A stretch of 64,000 bases of DNA from Pontibacter diazotrophicus (GTDB lineage Bacteria > Bacteroidota > Bacteroidia > Cytophagales > Hymenobacteraceae), in NCBI RefSeq assembly GCF_003367245.1, contig NZ_QRGR01000004.1, forward strand, positions 248,001-312,000, in the 5' to 3' direction. The notes beneath the pieces are model-generated. The model did no database searches. It saw nothing but the letters and a program-made list of their open reading frames with translations, and had not been told where the DNA came from. The position numbers and the translations under genes are program-made. Below, one piece after another: positions 8,046-17,014 of this stretch. Numbering within the stretch: position 1 is the first letter of the stretch; each line of letters starts with the position of its first letter.

Positions 8046-9167
8046 TCAGGCGTGGCGATGAACAAAGTTCAGCACGTGGTGGCAAATATATTCCAGCTGG
8101 TCCTGTTTCAACTCCGTGTGCATGGGTAGCGACAGCACGCTCTGGGATAGCTTTTCTGACACAGGAAAATCACCCGGTTTATAGTTCAAAGAAGCGAATC
8201 TTTGCTGCAGATGCAGGGGTTGTGGGTAATACACTACACTCGGTATATAGTTGTTGCGCAGGTATTCCTGTAAGCCATCTCTTAATTCAGGGGCCACCCG
8301 AATGGTGTACTGCTGGTACACATGTGAACTGTAAAGGGCGCGGATAGGTGCCTGCACCAGTTCGGTATCAGCAAAGGCATCATCATAAAATTGAGCCACT
8401 CCTTCCCGCTTGCTGTTGAAGGCATCCAGGATTTTGATTTTCACCTCCAGCATCGCTGCTAGTAAAGTGTCTAAACCTGCATCGCTGCTGCCTCCCCCCG
8501 CTATTTCAGGCTGAAGAAATAGCTTTATTCTTTCAGCAAGTATTGCATCATTCGTAAACAGCGCAGCGCCTTCCCCTGCATCGGGCAAAGGTTTGGTCGG
8601 GAAAAAGGAAGTGACACCTATGTGCCCTTTACTCCCGGCTTTGATTGCCTGCTTACCTGGTTCCGCATACATGGCGCCCAGGGATTGGGTAGTATCCTCC
8701 ACTACAAACAGCTCAAACTCCTGTGCCAATTCCATGAAAGGGTTCATCAAAGCACACTGCCCGAACAGATGCACCGGGATAATAGCGGAAGTGGCAGGCG
8801 TAATAACCTTTTCTACGGACGCAGGATTCAGGGTGAAAGTATCTGGCAGCACATCCGCAAAAATGGGTTTTAATCCTAAAGCTTCCACCACTTCAGCCGC
8901 TGAGGTATAATTGAAAGCTGGCAATACCACCTCTACTCCTTCCGGTAGTCTCAAGACCTTTAGGGCAAGCTGAAGGGCAAAGGCACCATTAGCACAGGGT
9001 ATGGCATGGCGCACCTGCAGATACTCCTCCAGCTTTGTTGCAAAACTGCTAACCTGTGCCCCGTTCTTAAGCTGCATGCTTTCCATTACAGCGTTGAAGG
9101 CAGCATCCAGTTCAGGCTTTAGGTGCGCATACGCAGCCTTTGTGTTTGCCATTTTTATGTCTTCCAT
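8046..9167 (-). CDS. DegT/DnrJ/EryC1-family aminotransferase, divergent
   Basis: 373 residues, PLP-dependent sugar aminotransferase fold close to the WbpE type. Seen: CANGAFALQLALKVL (PLP phosphate site), IIPVHLFGQ, VEDTTQSLGA and the Lys-bearing FFPTKPL segment, where canonical members have FFPSKNLG. After this Lys the usual Gly-Asp-Gly-Gly and His-Gly/Asn-x-Arg-Leu-Asp signatures are weak: the sequence has DAGEGAALFTND and then AGLDTLLAAMLEVKIKILD. Catalytic Lys is kept, so it is probably active but with altered substrate contacts. The start is placed at ATG 9165-9167, because the longer frame from 9194 would begin inside the -7 promoter element. Converges with the flippase; may serve the same glycan, possibly the PseC step (uncertain). 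Confidence 0.75.
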   Translation of the reverse strand: MEDIKMANTKAAYAHLKPELDAAFNAVMESMQLKNGAQVSSFATKLEEYLQVRHAIPCANGAFALQLALKVLRLPEGVEVVLPAFNYTSAAEVVEALGLKPIFADVLPDTFTLNPASVEKVITPATSAIIPVHLFGQCALMNPFMELAQEFELFVVEDTTQSLGAMYAEPGKQAIKAGSKGHIGVTSFFPTKPLPDAGEGAALFTNDAILAERIKLFLQPEIAGGGSSDAGLDTLLAAMLEVKIKILDAFNSKREGVAQFYDDAFADTELVQAPIRALYSSHVYQQYTIRVAPELRDGLQEYLRNNYIPSVVYYPQPLHLQQRFASLNYKPGDFPVSEKLSQSVLSLPMHTELKQDQLEYICHHVLNFVHRHA

Positions 9168-9191
9168 GCCTTTACATTTTACAGGTATGAA

Positions 9192-9199
9192 CAAATATA
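9192..9199 (-). promoter_or_regulatory. -7 element for the DegT aminotransferase gene
   Basis: TATATTTG on the minus strand, an exact TAnnTTTG, 24 bases before the chosen ATG at 9167. It overlaps the longer alternative start at 9194 and thus decides the start. Confidence 0.5.
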
Positions 9200-9323
9200 G
9201 GCATTGCAGGAGGCAAAACAGCAGAATAGCTCCTTTAACAATCTAAAGACAGCTGCCCTGCCTGCCGCACGTAACCATGAAGTTTGAGATGCGTTACTAA
9301 ACATCAACAATAAATTATATTCT

Positions 9324-9983
9324 ATGCTTCACAAAATCAAACTTATAGCAATTGCTTTTTGTCTGCCACTACTGGTATCCTGTAACACCGAAAACGATCA
9401 GCAAACGGCTGAAACTGATGCAGCATATCAAGATTACCAAACGTTTGTGACAGACTTTGAACGGGATTCGCTTACAGAAACAGAGTTGCGGGCTATTGAG
9501 TCGGAAACTTATGACAGTGCGGAATGGGAAGCCATGAAAGAAAACAGGCAGCAGCAGTTTATTCAGCGGCTTCAGGCAGTGGAACAAAATCAGGACCAAT
9601 ACACAGAGGAGCAGCGTCAGGAAATACTGGACCTTGAGAACAGGTATAACCAGGCCGCGGAAACACGCGATCAACAATACGAAGATGCCAGCAGAAGGTA
9701 TAGATTACGAAGAGAGCTTTTAGGCCTGGAAATAAATCAGGACGACTTAAGTGACATCACACAGGAAAACATTGCCGGGACATATCAGCGATTTGTAGAC
9801 ACTGTTGCTGAGAAAGGACAGAATTACGAAGGGCGTGACTGGGAAATGATTGAAGGATGGTGGACTTCTCTGAACAACCGCTACAGAAGCCTGCAGGGAG
9901 AATTACCACAGCAATCGCGTAATACTATTGAACAAGCCCAGGAACGTTACCGGGAGCTCAGATCACAGTTTAACATTCAGTAA
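9324..9983 (+). CDS. Lipoprotein of unknown function, coiled-coil rich
   Basis: 219 residues. A signal peptide ends in the lipobox LVSC with the lipid Cys at residue 20, so the product is anchored to a membrane after export. The mature part is highly charged and Gln/Glu rich with long helix-forming stretches, and repeats a W-E-M/W-E-A pattern. No catalytic motif seen. I do not recognise a named family with confidence; it resembles short lipoproteins common in Hymenobacteraceae. Stands alone between a divergent aminotransferase and the convergent ftsE. Confidence 0.7.
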   Translation: MLHKIKLIAIAFCLPLLVSCNTENDQQTAETDAAYQDYQTFVTDFERDSLTETELRAIESETYDSAEWEAMKENRQQQFIQRLQAVEQNQDQYTEEQRQEILDLENRYNQAAETRDQQYEDASRRYRLRRELLGLEINQDDLSDITQENIAGTYQRFVDTVAEKGQNYEGRDWEMIEGWWTSLNNRYRSLQGELPQQSRNTIEQAQERYRELRSQFNIQ

Positions 9984-10098
9984 CCTCATGACATGGTAGA
10001 GTCCTTATTGCTACAAAGCATTCTTGCTGAATTGATTACTCTATATGTCAGCCAATGTCAGGCTGTTTACATAAAGGTATTTAAGAAGAAGGGCTCAT
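9984..10098. other. Intergenic, convergent genes
   Basis: Between the lipoprotein and ftsE stop codons. I see no strong hairpin or gene. Confidence 0.4.
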
Positions 10099-10809
10099 TC
10101 AGAATCCGTTTATCAGATTAAATTCCTGTACCTGAGAGTCAAGCACTTTGCCTTCCAAACACTTCAGGACACGCTTTGGATAACGGTTAATGATTTCATA
10201 ATTATGCGTAGCCATCAGAATGGCTGTGCCGCTGTTGTTGATCTCTGAGAAAAGATGCATGATACCATCGGCCACCATTGGGTCCAGATTACCGGTAGGC
10301 TCATCGGCAAACAAGATCACGGGCTCATTCAGCAGGGCACGGGCAATGACAATGCGCTGCTGCTCACCACCTGAAAGCTGATGTGGCATTCTGCTGGCTG
10401 CGGCATCAAGGCCAACACGCATCAGCACATCAGAAATCCGTTGTTTTATTTTGGACTTGTCTTTCCAGCCAGTTGCCCGCAGCACAAAGGTCAGGTTCTC
10501 TGCTACTGAGCGATCAAAAAGTAACTGGAAGTCCTGAAAGATAATGCCGATTTTACGGCGCAGGTAAGGCACCTGCTTACGGGGCAGCTTCGTCAGCTTA
10601 AAGTCAGCGACAGATCCGTGTCCTGCCAGAAGTGGCAGGTCCGCGTAAAGGGTTTTAAGCAGCGAGCTTTTGCCACTTCCGGTACGGCCGACCAAATACA
10701 CGAATTCCCCTTTCTCAACATCAAAACTGACATTACTGAGAATGGTGTTCACGTCCTGAAAGACGGCAACATCGCGCAGCGATACCACAGGGGTAGAGGA
10801 AAAACTCAT
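10099..10809 (-). CDS. ftsE: Cell division ABC transporter ATP-binding protein FtsE
   Basis: 236 residues. Walker [10 protein letters not shown] at 41-49, signature LSGGEQQR, Walker B VILFADEP and the switch His in ATHNYEI are all present. The Gly-Arg-Thr-Gly-Ser-Gly-Lys-Ser loop, FQDFQLL Q-loop and [16 protein letters not shown] are typical of FtsE, which with membrane partner FtsX controls septal peptidoglycan hydrolases. No ftsX lies beside it here, which is common in Bacteroidota. It starts 5 bases after the stop of a 67-residue protein, so the two are cotranscribed. Confidence 0.85.
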   Translation of the reverse strand: MSFSSTPVVSLRDVAVFQDVNTILSNVSFDVEKGEFVYLVGRTGSGKSSLLKTLYADLPLLAGHGSVADFKLTKLPRKQVPYLRRKIGIIFQDFQLLFDRSVAENLTFVLRATGWKDKSKIKQRISDVLMRVGLDAAASRMPHQLSGGEQQRIVIARALLNEPVILFADEPTGNLDPMVADGIMHLFSEINNSGTAILMATHNYEIINRYPKRVLKCLEGKVLDSQVQEFNLINGF

Positions 10810-10814
10810 AAAAC

Positions 10815-11018
10815 TTAAATTTCTAACTTCTGAAGCTTGCCAAAATCAAGAGATGCAATAACGGCCGCTAAGGCATCCTCCTTCCCTTCCAGCCCATACC
10901 GGTCCAGGTTCTTGAGCGGGCGGTCAGCTCTAAAATAAGCGATCAGCACAAAATTACTGTCCCGCAGCTGGATATAATCCGGAATTTTGGCCTTGCCTTT
11001 TACTTTGATGATGTACAT
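10815..11018 (-). CDS. Small conserved-looking protein upstream of ftsE
   Basis: 67 residues, basic N-terminus (MYIIKVKGKAKIP) and a C-terminal amphipathic helix, no signal peptide, no Cys. It probably folds as a small alpha/beta unit. Its stop is 5 bases from the ftsE start, so it is the first gene of that operon. Function not recognised; link to division or FtsE is by position only. Confidence 0.65.
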   Translation of the reverse strand: MYIIKVKGKAKIPDYIQLRDSNFVLIAYFRADRPLKNLDRYGLEGKEDALAAVIASLDFGKLQKLEI

Positions 11019-11143
11019 CTTTCTAAATTATGAATTAGAAATTATGAATTAGAAATTATGAATTATGAATTCATAAACGTTCAGTAAGTTATGTTATGAC
11101 CACCAAACATTCAAAATTCATAATTCATCATTCATAATTGAAC
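11019..11143. repeat. AT-rich tandem and inverted repeat block (AATTATGAATT type)
   Basis: Between the transaldolase-like gene and the small protein. At 11026-11070 a 15-base unit, AAATTATGAATTAGA, is repeated about twice and then degenerates; at 11115-11140 the opposite orientation (AATTCATAATTCATC) recurs, so the arms can pair. A similar block with GAATTC units lies at 24290-24385. No coding sequence. Confidence 0.7.
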
Positions 11144-11800
11144 CTACTTGTTTCCTTTGGCGTGATCAGCGAGGAAAGTTGCCAGTCCGCTGTCAGTCAA
11201 CGGGTGCTTCAGCAAGCCTGTGATAACAGACAGAGGGCATGTTACCACATCCGCGCCGATTTCAGCACACTGCACCAGGTGCATCACGTGGCGAACAGAG
11301 GCTGCCAGAACTTCAGTCTGGTAACCGTAGTTATCGTATATCTGCACGATCTGCTCTATCAGATTCAATCCGTTCGTTGACACATCATCCAAACGACCCA
11401 CAAAAGGAGAAACGTATGTAGCGCCCGCTTTTGCAGCTAATAAAGCCTGTCCGGCAGAGAATACCAATGTGCAGTTTGTCTTGATACCTTTGTCACTAAA
11501 GTAACGGATAGCCTTAATTCCTTCACGGATCATCGGCACTTTTACAACGATATTAGGGTGTAGGTCAGCTAAGGCCTCTCCTTCCCGTACAATTTCATCA
11601 AAGTCAGTCGCAATAACTTCAGCGCTGATGTCGCCATCTACAATCTCGCAGATCTTCTTATAGTGCGCCATTACATTATCATGGCCAAAAATGCCTTCTT
11701 TTGCCATCAGGGAAGGATTAGTGGTCACGCCATCCAAAACGCCTAAGTCAGATGCTTCCTGTATGTCTTGCAGGTTAGCCGTGTCAATAAAAAATTTCAT
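11144..11800 (-). CDS. Transaldolase-like / fructose-6-phosphate aldolase family protein
   Basis: 218 residues, the short single-domain length of the TalC/FSA subfamily (true transaldolase B is ~317). Seen: MKFFIDTAN start, [12 protein letters not shown], the VVKVPM segment with the Schiff-base Lys, [31 protein letters not shown] in two successive motifs, and ADVVTCPL. It catalyses aldol transfer or cleavage of sugar phosphates in the pentose phosphate region. Many Bacteroidota use this protein as their transaldolase. It has its own -7 element 25 bases upstream and is read toward the ftsE operon. Confidence 0.85.
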   Translation of the reverse strand: MKFFIDTANLQDIQEASDLGVLDGVTTNPSLMAKEGIFGHDNVMAHYKKICEIVDGDISAEVIATDFDEIVREGEALADLHPNIVVKVPMIREGIKAIRYFSDKGIKTNCTLVFSAGQALLAAKAGATYVSPFVGRLDDVSTNGLNLIEQIVQIYDNYGYQTEVLAASVRHVMHLVQCAEIGADVVTCPLSVITGLLKHPLTDSGLATFLADHAKGNK

Positions 11801-11824
11801 AATGCTTGAGTGTTGATTTGTTCA

Positions 11825-11832
11825 CAAATCTA
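11825..11832 (-). promoter_or_regulatory. -7 element for the transaldolase-like gene
   Basis: TAGATTTG on the minus strand, exact TAnnTTTG, with the ATG 25 bases downstream. No TTG at the -33 position. Confidence 0.5.
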
Positions 11833-11911
11833 ACGCATTAATCGAGAATCAGGAAAGTAAACAGGGGGAAATTTGGAGAAAGCGAAATGCTTCAGGATAG
11901 GGCAAAAAAAA

Positions 11912-12005
11912 GTGGCAAACCGACATCGCGCCGCTCAACCGCCTACCCTTGCTACCTTCCGGTCCTGGGGGAGTTCAGCGGGAGCTGGCCGTGCCGATTT
12001 GCCGT
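11912..12005 (-). ncRNA. ffs: Signal recognition particle RNA (small bacterial type)
   Basis: About 94 bases on the minus strand. The minus-strand sequence contains AGGACCGGAAGGTAGCAAG, which is the universally conserved domain IV of SRP RNA with the GGAA tetraloop closing the symmetric internal loop that binds Ffh. The ends pair: GGCAAATCGGC at the 5' side against GTCGGTTTGCC at the 3' side. A run of eight T follows the 3' side (11904-11911), acting as terminator. A perfect promoter sits just upstream at 12008-12037. No protein-coding frame overlaps on this strand. The RNA joins Ffh to target membrane-protein-synthesising ribosomes. Confidence 0.9.
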
Positions 12006-12007
12006 TG

Positions 12008-12037
12008 CAAAGGTACAAAAAAAGATATGCAGTGCAA
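12008..12037 (-). promoter_or_regulatory. Promoter of SRP RNA, consensus Bacteroidota type
   Basis: On the minus strand TTG (12035-12037), 19 bases, then TACCTTTG (12008-12015). Both boxes and the spacing are exact. The predicted start of transcription falls at the first bases of the SRP RNA helix. Confidence 0.85.
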
Positions 12038-12249
12038 ACCTACCAGCTAAAAAAAACAGATTTCTTCATTGCTATAAGCTAGTTCATTCAGAATCAGCGG
12101 CTTTAATGAAACAAAAAAACGTTTCATCAAGCAACGGGAAGAGCTTATGCAATACTAACACTGTTCGCCTATAATAGAATAGCTTTCCCTCTCCTAATTG
12201 GATTTGCTTCGATGCAGCTTTCCTCAACTGATGCATATATCTAATAAAA

Positions 12250-12281
12250 TTGGCAAAAACTGTAAAAGCACCTTACCTTTG
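12250..12281 (+). promoter_or_regulatory. guaA promoter abutting the start codon
   Basis: TTG at 12250-12252 and TACCTTTG at 12274-12281, spacer 21. The guaA ATG begins only 3 bases after the -7 box, so the transcript would have no or almost no leader. Confidence 0.6.
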
Positions 12282-12284
12282 CAC

Positions 12285-13814
12285 ATGCCAGAAAAAATTC
12301 TCATTCTCGATTTTGGCTCCCAATACACCCAGCTAATTGCCAGAAGGGTGCGCGAGCTAAATGTATATTGCGAAATATACCCTTTTAATAATGTGCCACC
12401 CCTTACAGAAGAAGTGAAGGGTGTTATATTCTCGGGCAGCCCCTGCTCGGTACGTGACGAAGAGCACCCTACTTTAGATTTAAGCCAGTACCTTGGCAAA
12501 CAGCCGGTTCTAGGCGTGTGTTATGGTGCGCAGCTCATCGCACACGAGCATGGTGGAGACGTAACGCCATCTACTATCCGTGAGTATGGCCGTGCCCGCC
12601 TCAGCGAACTGCACAACGCAGACCGCCTGCTGAAAGAGCTTACCCTTGGTTCCGTGGTATGGATGTCGCATGGAGACACCATCAAAGAAGTTCCGGAAAA
12701 TATTGAAGTTATTGCCAGCACACCAAGTGTGCGCGTGGCTGCTTACAAGCTGCGCGGACAGGAAACCTATGGTATCCAGTTCCACCCGGAGGTGACACAC
12801 TCAGACGAAGGAAAAACGCTGCTTCGTAATTTCGTGGTGCACATCTGCGGCTGCCAGCAGGACTGGACAGCAGAGCAATTTGTGGAAGGTACTGTGGCAC
12901 AGCTGCAGGAGAAGTTAGGAAACGACAAAGTTGTACTGGGCTTGTCCGGAGGTGTTGATTCCAGTGTGGCTGCCATGCTGATTCACCAGGCTATTGGCAA
13001 GAACCTTTACTGCATCTTTGTAGATAACGGCCTGCTCCGAAAAGACGAGTTCGAAACTGTGCTCGACTCTTACAAGCACATGGGCTTAAACGTGAAAGGC
13101 GTGGATGCAAAAGACAGGTTCTATGCCGCTTTAGAAGGTATCAGAGACCCGGAGCTGAAGCGTAAAGCCATTGGCAGAACTTTTATAGAAGTGTTTGATG
13201 ACGAGGCACACCAGATTGAAGATGTGAAATGGCTGGCGCAGGGCACCATTTACCCGGACGTAATCGAATCCCTTAGTGTGAACGGTCCGTCAGCTACTAT
13301 TAAGTCGCACCACAACGTGGGCGGACTGCCGGATTTTATGAAACTGCAGGTAGTAGAGCCGCTGAACACGCTATTTAAAGACGAAGTGCGTTTAGTAGGC
13401 AGGACGCTGAAGATAGAAGAAACGATCATCGGCCGCCACCCATTCCCTGGGCCTGGCCTGGCAATCCGCATTCTGAGCGATATCACACCGCAGAAAGTAC
13501 ACATCCTGCAGCAGGTGGATCACATCTTCATCAGCAGCCTGAAAAGTGCAGGGCTATATGATGATGTTTGGCAGGCAGGTGCTATCCTTACGCCGGTACA
13601 GTCAGTAGGCGTGATGGGCGACGAACGTACCTATGAGCATGTGGTGGCGCTTCGTGCCGTAGCCAGTGTGGATGGTATGACAGCCGATTGGTGCCGTTTA
13701 CCGTACGACTTCCTGGCAGATGTGTCGAACGACATCATCAACAAGGTAAAAGGTGTGAACCGCGTGGTGTATGACATCAGCTCCAAACCACCTGCTACTA
13801 TTGAGTGGGAATAA
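12285..13814 (+). CDS. guaA: GMP synthase (glutamine-hydrolysing) GuaA
   Basis: 509 residues, normal length. It converts XMP, ATP and glutamine to GMP. Domains in order: class I glutamine amidotransferase (nucleophile Cys in GVCYGAQL, His/Glu in QFHPEVTHS), ATP pyrophosphatase with PP-loop GLSGGVDSS, and the C-terminal dimerisation domain ending in KPPATIEWE. The start at 12285 ([16 protein letters not shown]) is the family start; an in-frame ATG at 12198 adds 29 unrelated residues and lies upstream of the promoter, so it is rejected. The start is 3 bases downstream of the -7 element. Confidence 0.97.
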   Translation: MPEKILILDFGSQYTQLIARRVRELNVYCEIYPFNNVPPLTEEVKGVIFSGSPCSVRDEEHPTLDLSQYLGKQPVLGVCYGAQLIAHEHGGDVTPSTIREYGRARLSELHNADRLLKELTLGSVVWMSHGDTIKEVPENIEVIASTPSVRVAAYKLRGQETYGIQFHPEVTHSDEGKTLLRNFVVHICGCQQDWTAEQFVEGTVAQLQEKLGNDKVVLGLSGGVDSSVAAMLIHQAIGKNLYCIFVDNGLLRKDEFETVLDSYKHMGLNVKGVDAKDRFYAALEGIRDPELKRKAIGRTFIEVFDDEAHQIEDVKWLAQGTIYPDVIESLSVNGPSATIKSHHNVGGLPDFMKLQVVEPLNTLFKDEVRLVGRTLKIEETIIGRHPFPGPGLAIRILSDITPQKVHILQQVDHIFISSLKSAGLYDDVWQAGAILTPVQSVGVMGDERTYEHVVALRAVASVDGMTADWCRLPYDFLADVSNDIINKVKGVNRVVYDISSKPPATIEWE

Positions 13815-13835
13815 CGTTAAGAAGAAAGACTTTTC

Positions 13836-13884
13836 GACAAAGGAGGAAATAAGGGTTCAAAAAACTTGTCTTTCATCCTTTGTC
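13836..13884. other. Inverted repeat between guaA and the next gene
   Basis: GACAAAGGA (13836-13844) and TCCTTTGTC (13876-13884) pair perfectly with a 31-base loop, followed by a T/C-rich stretch. It could be a weak terminator or attenuator; not certain. Confidence 0.3.
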
Positions 13885-13907
13885 TTTTCTCCTTCATCAA
13901 AAAAGAC

Positions 13908-15608
13908 ATGATTCAAAGCTTTTGGAATAAAGCCGCAGGCCTTTTGCTGCTCGGTGCGCTGGCTATGCCGGCGCAGGCGCAGGTACAGGATGCCAACGCA
14001 AACTATAACAATGGTAAAATACTCCTGCAGCAGCAGCGGTATGACCTGGCAATGGCAGAGCTTTTGCCTCTAACTGGCAGCGATAGCCCGTATGCACCGG
14101 AAGCTTCCTATTTTTATGCCTTAGCGGCCTTAAAAAACAACAAGCCCGACGAAGCGTACCAGATGCTGCTGCAGCTGCAGAACCAACATCCGAACTGGCG
14201 CGGAATGGCAGATGCCGATTACCTGCTGGCAAACATTTTATTTGAACAGGGCAATTATGAGCGGGCGCTGAGCAAACTTCAGGAACTGAAAGGCAGTGCT
14301 TTGGCAAATGATGCAGAAGGACTGAAGCGGTTTTACCTGAACAATCTGAATGACAAAGCGACTTTTGAGCGCCTGCTGCAGCGTTACGGAGATGATAAAA
14401 TTCTGGCACAGGTATACGCCGACAAGCTCATCGGAGGATGGTACCAGCCGCAGGATCGCCAGAGGCTGGAGAACCTGGTTGCAAGGCATAACTTAGACCG
14501 CAGCCGTTACCTGAATCCCAGCGTGCTGCGCGGCCAGGGTTATGATATCGCCTTGCTCCTCCCCTTCCAGCTGAACCAGGATTTACAGCAGACAGCCCGC
14601 AAAAGCCAGTTCGTAACGGATATGTATGCCGGTATGAAGCTGGCGCAGGATTCGCTGCAGAAGCAGGGAATCGACATCAATTTGTTTACGTACGATACCA
14701 GCGCCGATACTATGAGCGTCAAAAGAGTGCTGGACACGCCGGAGATGAAACAAATGAGCCTTTTGATCGGGCCCATCTACAAATCAACGGCAAAAGTGGC
14801 GGCACGTTTTGCAGCACAACACAACATCAACGTAATCAACCCGCTGTCTCAGGATCTGGATGTGGCAGAAGGTAGTAGTAATGTGTTCTTATTTGAATCC
14901 TCTGTCGCTACACAGGCAAAACAGGCGGCAGCTTATGCGTATCAGAATTTCTCACCAAAAACAGCGGTTATTGTTTACGAGGACACAAAAGACGATACCA
15001 ATTTTGCTAACCTTTACCGGCAGCATTTCGAGAAGCTGGGAGGTAAGGTAAGGACATTCAATAAAATCAAATCCAGCGAGACAACTGCTACGGCCACTGC
15101 GTTCAGAGGTCTTAATCTGGAGGATGCAGGCCATATGGCGGTTTTCTCAGATAGAATGACAGCAGCCGTAAACACGACAAGCCTTCTGCAGGGAAAGGCC
15201 CGTACGCTGCCACTGGTTACATATGATAAATGGCTGGATATAAATCAGATTAGCCTGCGGCAGCTCGATGACCTGGAGGTTTTCTTCATCAGCCCGAAGT
15301 ATGTAAACAAGCTGAACCCGCTAAACGATTGGTTTAGAAAGCAGTATATCAGCCAGTATAACCTGCCACCGTCCATATATGCTTATGCAGGCTTCGAGAT
15401 GCTGTACTACTTTGGTACGATGTTAAAGAATTACGGTCCGCAATTTAACCAGCAGCTGGCACAGTCCGGTTCCAGGTTAGGGGTGTTTTACCCGGGCATG
15501 AGCTATACGGATGCAAACAACAGAAACGAAGCACATCCTGATAACCAATATGTACCCATCACTAAATTAGAGAACTTGCAACTTACTGTTGTCAACCCTG
15601 TTCTTTAA
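13908..15608 (+). CDS. LpoA/PBP1-type periplasmic binding protein with N-terminal TPR
   Basis: 566 residues. The signal peptide MIQSFWNKAAGLLLLGALAMPAQAQ gives the start at 13908; the longer frame from 13866 is rejected. Residues ~30-190 are helical repeats of TPR style (NYNNGKILLQQQRYDLAMAELLPL, YERALSKLQELKG). Residues ~210-560 are a type I periplasmic binding domain (YDIALLLPFQL, LLIGPIYKSTAKVAARFAA, INVINPLSQDLD). The combination matches bacterial LpoA-like/leucine-binding relatives, which bind ligands or activate penicillin-binding proteins; no transporter gene is nearby, so a cell-wall or regulatory role is more likely than transport. Follows guaA, with hemL 30 bases downstream. Confidence 0.7.
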   Translation: MIQSFWNKAAGLLLLGALAMPAQAQVQDANANYNNGKILLQQQRYDLAMAELLPLTGSDSPYAPEASYFYALAALKNNKPDEAYQMLLQLQNQHPNWRGMADADYLLANILFEQGNYERALSKLQELKGSALANDAEGLKRFYLNNLNDKATFERLLQRYGDDKILAQVYADKLIGGWYQPQDRQRLENLVARHNLDRSRYLNPSVLRGQGYDIALLLPFQLNQDLQQTARKSQFVTDMYAGMKLAQDSLQKQGIDINLFTYDTSADTMSVKRVLDTPEMKQMSLLIGPIYKSTAKVAARFAAQHNINVINPLSQDLDVAEGSSNVFLFESSVATQAKQAAAYAYQNFSPKTAVIVYEDTKDDTNFANLYRQHFEKLGGKVRTFNKIKSSETTATATAFRGLNLEDAGHMAVFSDRMTAAVNTTSLLQGKARTLPLVTYDKWLDINQISLRQLDDLEVFFISPKYVNKLNPLNDWFRKQYISQYNLPPSIYAYAGFEMLYYFGTMLKNYGPQFNQQLAQSGSRLGVFYPGMSYTDANNRNEAHPDNQYVPITKLENLQLTVVNPVL

Positions 15609-15638
15609 TTTGATATCACAATTTGATCTAAATTACAT

Positions 15639-16937
15639 ATGATTCAAGCACATGTAAGTAACGAGCTGTTCCAGCGCGCGCAAAACAGCATTCCGGGTGG
15701 AGTTAACTCCCCTGTCAGAGCTTTCAGAGCCGTTGGGGGTAATCCCCGGTTTATGGTGTCTGCCAAAGGACCTTATTTGTTCGATGAAGATGGCAACCAA
15801 TTCCTTGACCTGATTAACTCCTGGGGTCCTATGATTCTGGGACACGCTGCGGAAGTAGTACAGGAGGCAGTGCAGAAAGCTATTCCGGACTCCCTCTCCT
15901 TTGGAGCCCCAACACGCAAAGAAATTGAAATTGCGGAGCTCATTGTGAGCATGGTGCCTAGTATCGAGAAAGTGCGCATGGTGAACTCCGGTACGGAGGC
16001 AACCATGTCTGCTATACGTGTGGCGCGCGGCTATACCGGCCGGGATAAAATCATCAAGTTTGAAGGCTGTTACCACGGCCACGGCGACTCTTTCCTGATT
16101 TCTGCAGGCAGCGGTGCCATTACTTTAGGTGTTCCGGACAGTCCGGGCGTAACCAAAGGCACTGCCAATGATACCCTCACCGCACCTTACAATAACCTGG
16201 ATGCCGTGAAAATGCTGGTAGAGGCAAATAAGGGACAGGTGGCAGCAATCATATTAGAGCCTGTGGCTGGAAACATGGGGCTTGTTACTCCACAGCTGAG
16301 CTTCCTGCAAGGCCTACGCGAACTATGTGATAAGGAAGGCATTGTGCTTATTTTTGATGAGGTAATGACAGGCTTCAGGCTGGCCCCGGGTGGCGCGCAG
16401 GAAGTATACGGTGTTACCCCAGATATGAGCACCTTAGGCAAGATTATAGGAGGCGGTATGCCGGTGGGCGCTTATGGAGGCAAAAAGGAGCTGATGGATT
16501 ATGTAGCACCGGCGGGCCCTGTTTACCAAGCTGGCACTTTGTCTGGCAACCCTATCGCCATGTCGGCGGGTATGGCGATGCTCACATACCTGAAAGATCA
16601 CCCGGAAACCTATACGCAGCTGGAGCAAATCTCTGCCAAAATGGTAGCCGGCATGCAGCAGAATTTGCAGCAGTTAGGCCTGAACTATACCATCAACCGC
16701 ATCGGCTCCATGTTCAGCATCTTCTTTACCCAGGAAAAAGTGGTTGATTTCGACACGGCAAAGACATCAGACACAGCTTTATTCGGTCGCTACTTTAATA
16801 GCATGCTACAACGAGGTATCTACCTCGCTCCTTCTCAGTACGAGGCGCTGTTTGTTTCAACAGCTGTTACCGAGGATCTGGTAGCGCAATATGTGCAGGC
16901 CAACCTGGAGGCCCTTCAGGAGGCGCACCAGGGATAA
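15639..16937 (+). CDS. hemL: Glutamate-1-semialdehyde 2,1-aminomutase HemL
   Basis: 432 residues, normal. PLP enzyme of the C5 pathway producing 5-aminolevulinate for haem and corrin synthesis. Seen: NSIPGGVNSPVRAF at the N-terminus, MVNSGTEATMSAIRVARGYTGR, YHGHGDSFL, IIFDEVMTGFR-type segment (LIFDEVMTGFR) and the Lys-bearing LGKIIGGGMPVGAYGG. Start ATG is preceded by a plain AT-rich leader without an obvious -7 element, so it may be read from the upstream gene. A hairpin follows at 16962-16996. Confidence 0.95.
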   Translation: MIQAHVSNELFQRAQNSIPGGVNSPVRAFRAVGGNPRFMVSAKGPYLFDEDGNQFLDLINSWGPMILGHAAEVVQEAVQKAIPDSLSFGAPTRKEIEIAELIVSMVPSIEKVRMVNSGTEATMSAIRVARGYTGRDKIIKFEGCYHGHGDSFLISAGSGAITLGVPDSPGVTKGTANDTLTAPYNNLDAVKMLVEANKGQVAAIILEPVAGNMGLVTPQLSFLQGLRELCDKEGIVLIFDEVMTGFRLAPGGAQEVYGVTPDMSTLGKIIGGGMPVGAYGGKKELMDYVAPAGPVYQAGTLSGNPIAMSAGMAMLTYLKDHPETYTQLEQISAKMVAGMQQNLQQLGLNYTINRIGSMFSIFFTQEKVVDFDTAKTSDTALFGRYFNSMLQRGIYLAPSQYEALFVSTAVTEDLVAQYVQANLEALQEAHQG

Positions 16938-16961
16938 TTTGAAAAGTAATTAAGCTTGTTA

Positions 16962-16996
16962 ACAAAAGCAGCATCTTCTACAGGTGCTGCTTTTGT
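16962..16996 (+). terminator. Terminator after hemL
   Basis: ACAAAAGCAGCA pairs with TGCTGCTTTTGT around a short loop, followed by GTTTTA. Reads as an intrinsic terminator for hemL. Confidence 0.7.
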
Positions 16997-17014
16997 GTTT
17001 TACCTATCACCGAA

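Noticed and set aside
10099-10809. LolD or macrolide-export ATPase
   Set aside because: Core motifs and the neighbouring small gene fit FtsE, though the LolD family is close; kept as FtsE with less than full certainty.
12198-12284. Longer N-terminus for guaA (start at 12198)
   Set aside because: The extra residues do not match the family and lie upstream of and across the promoter; [11 protein letters not shown] at 12285 is the normal start.
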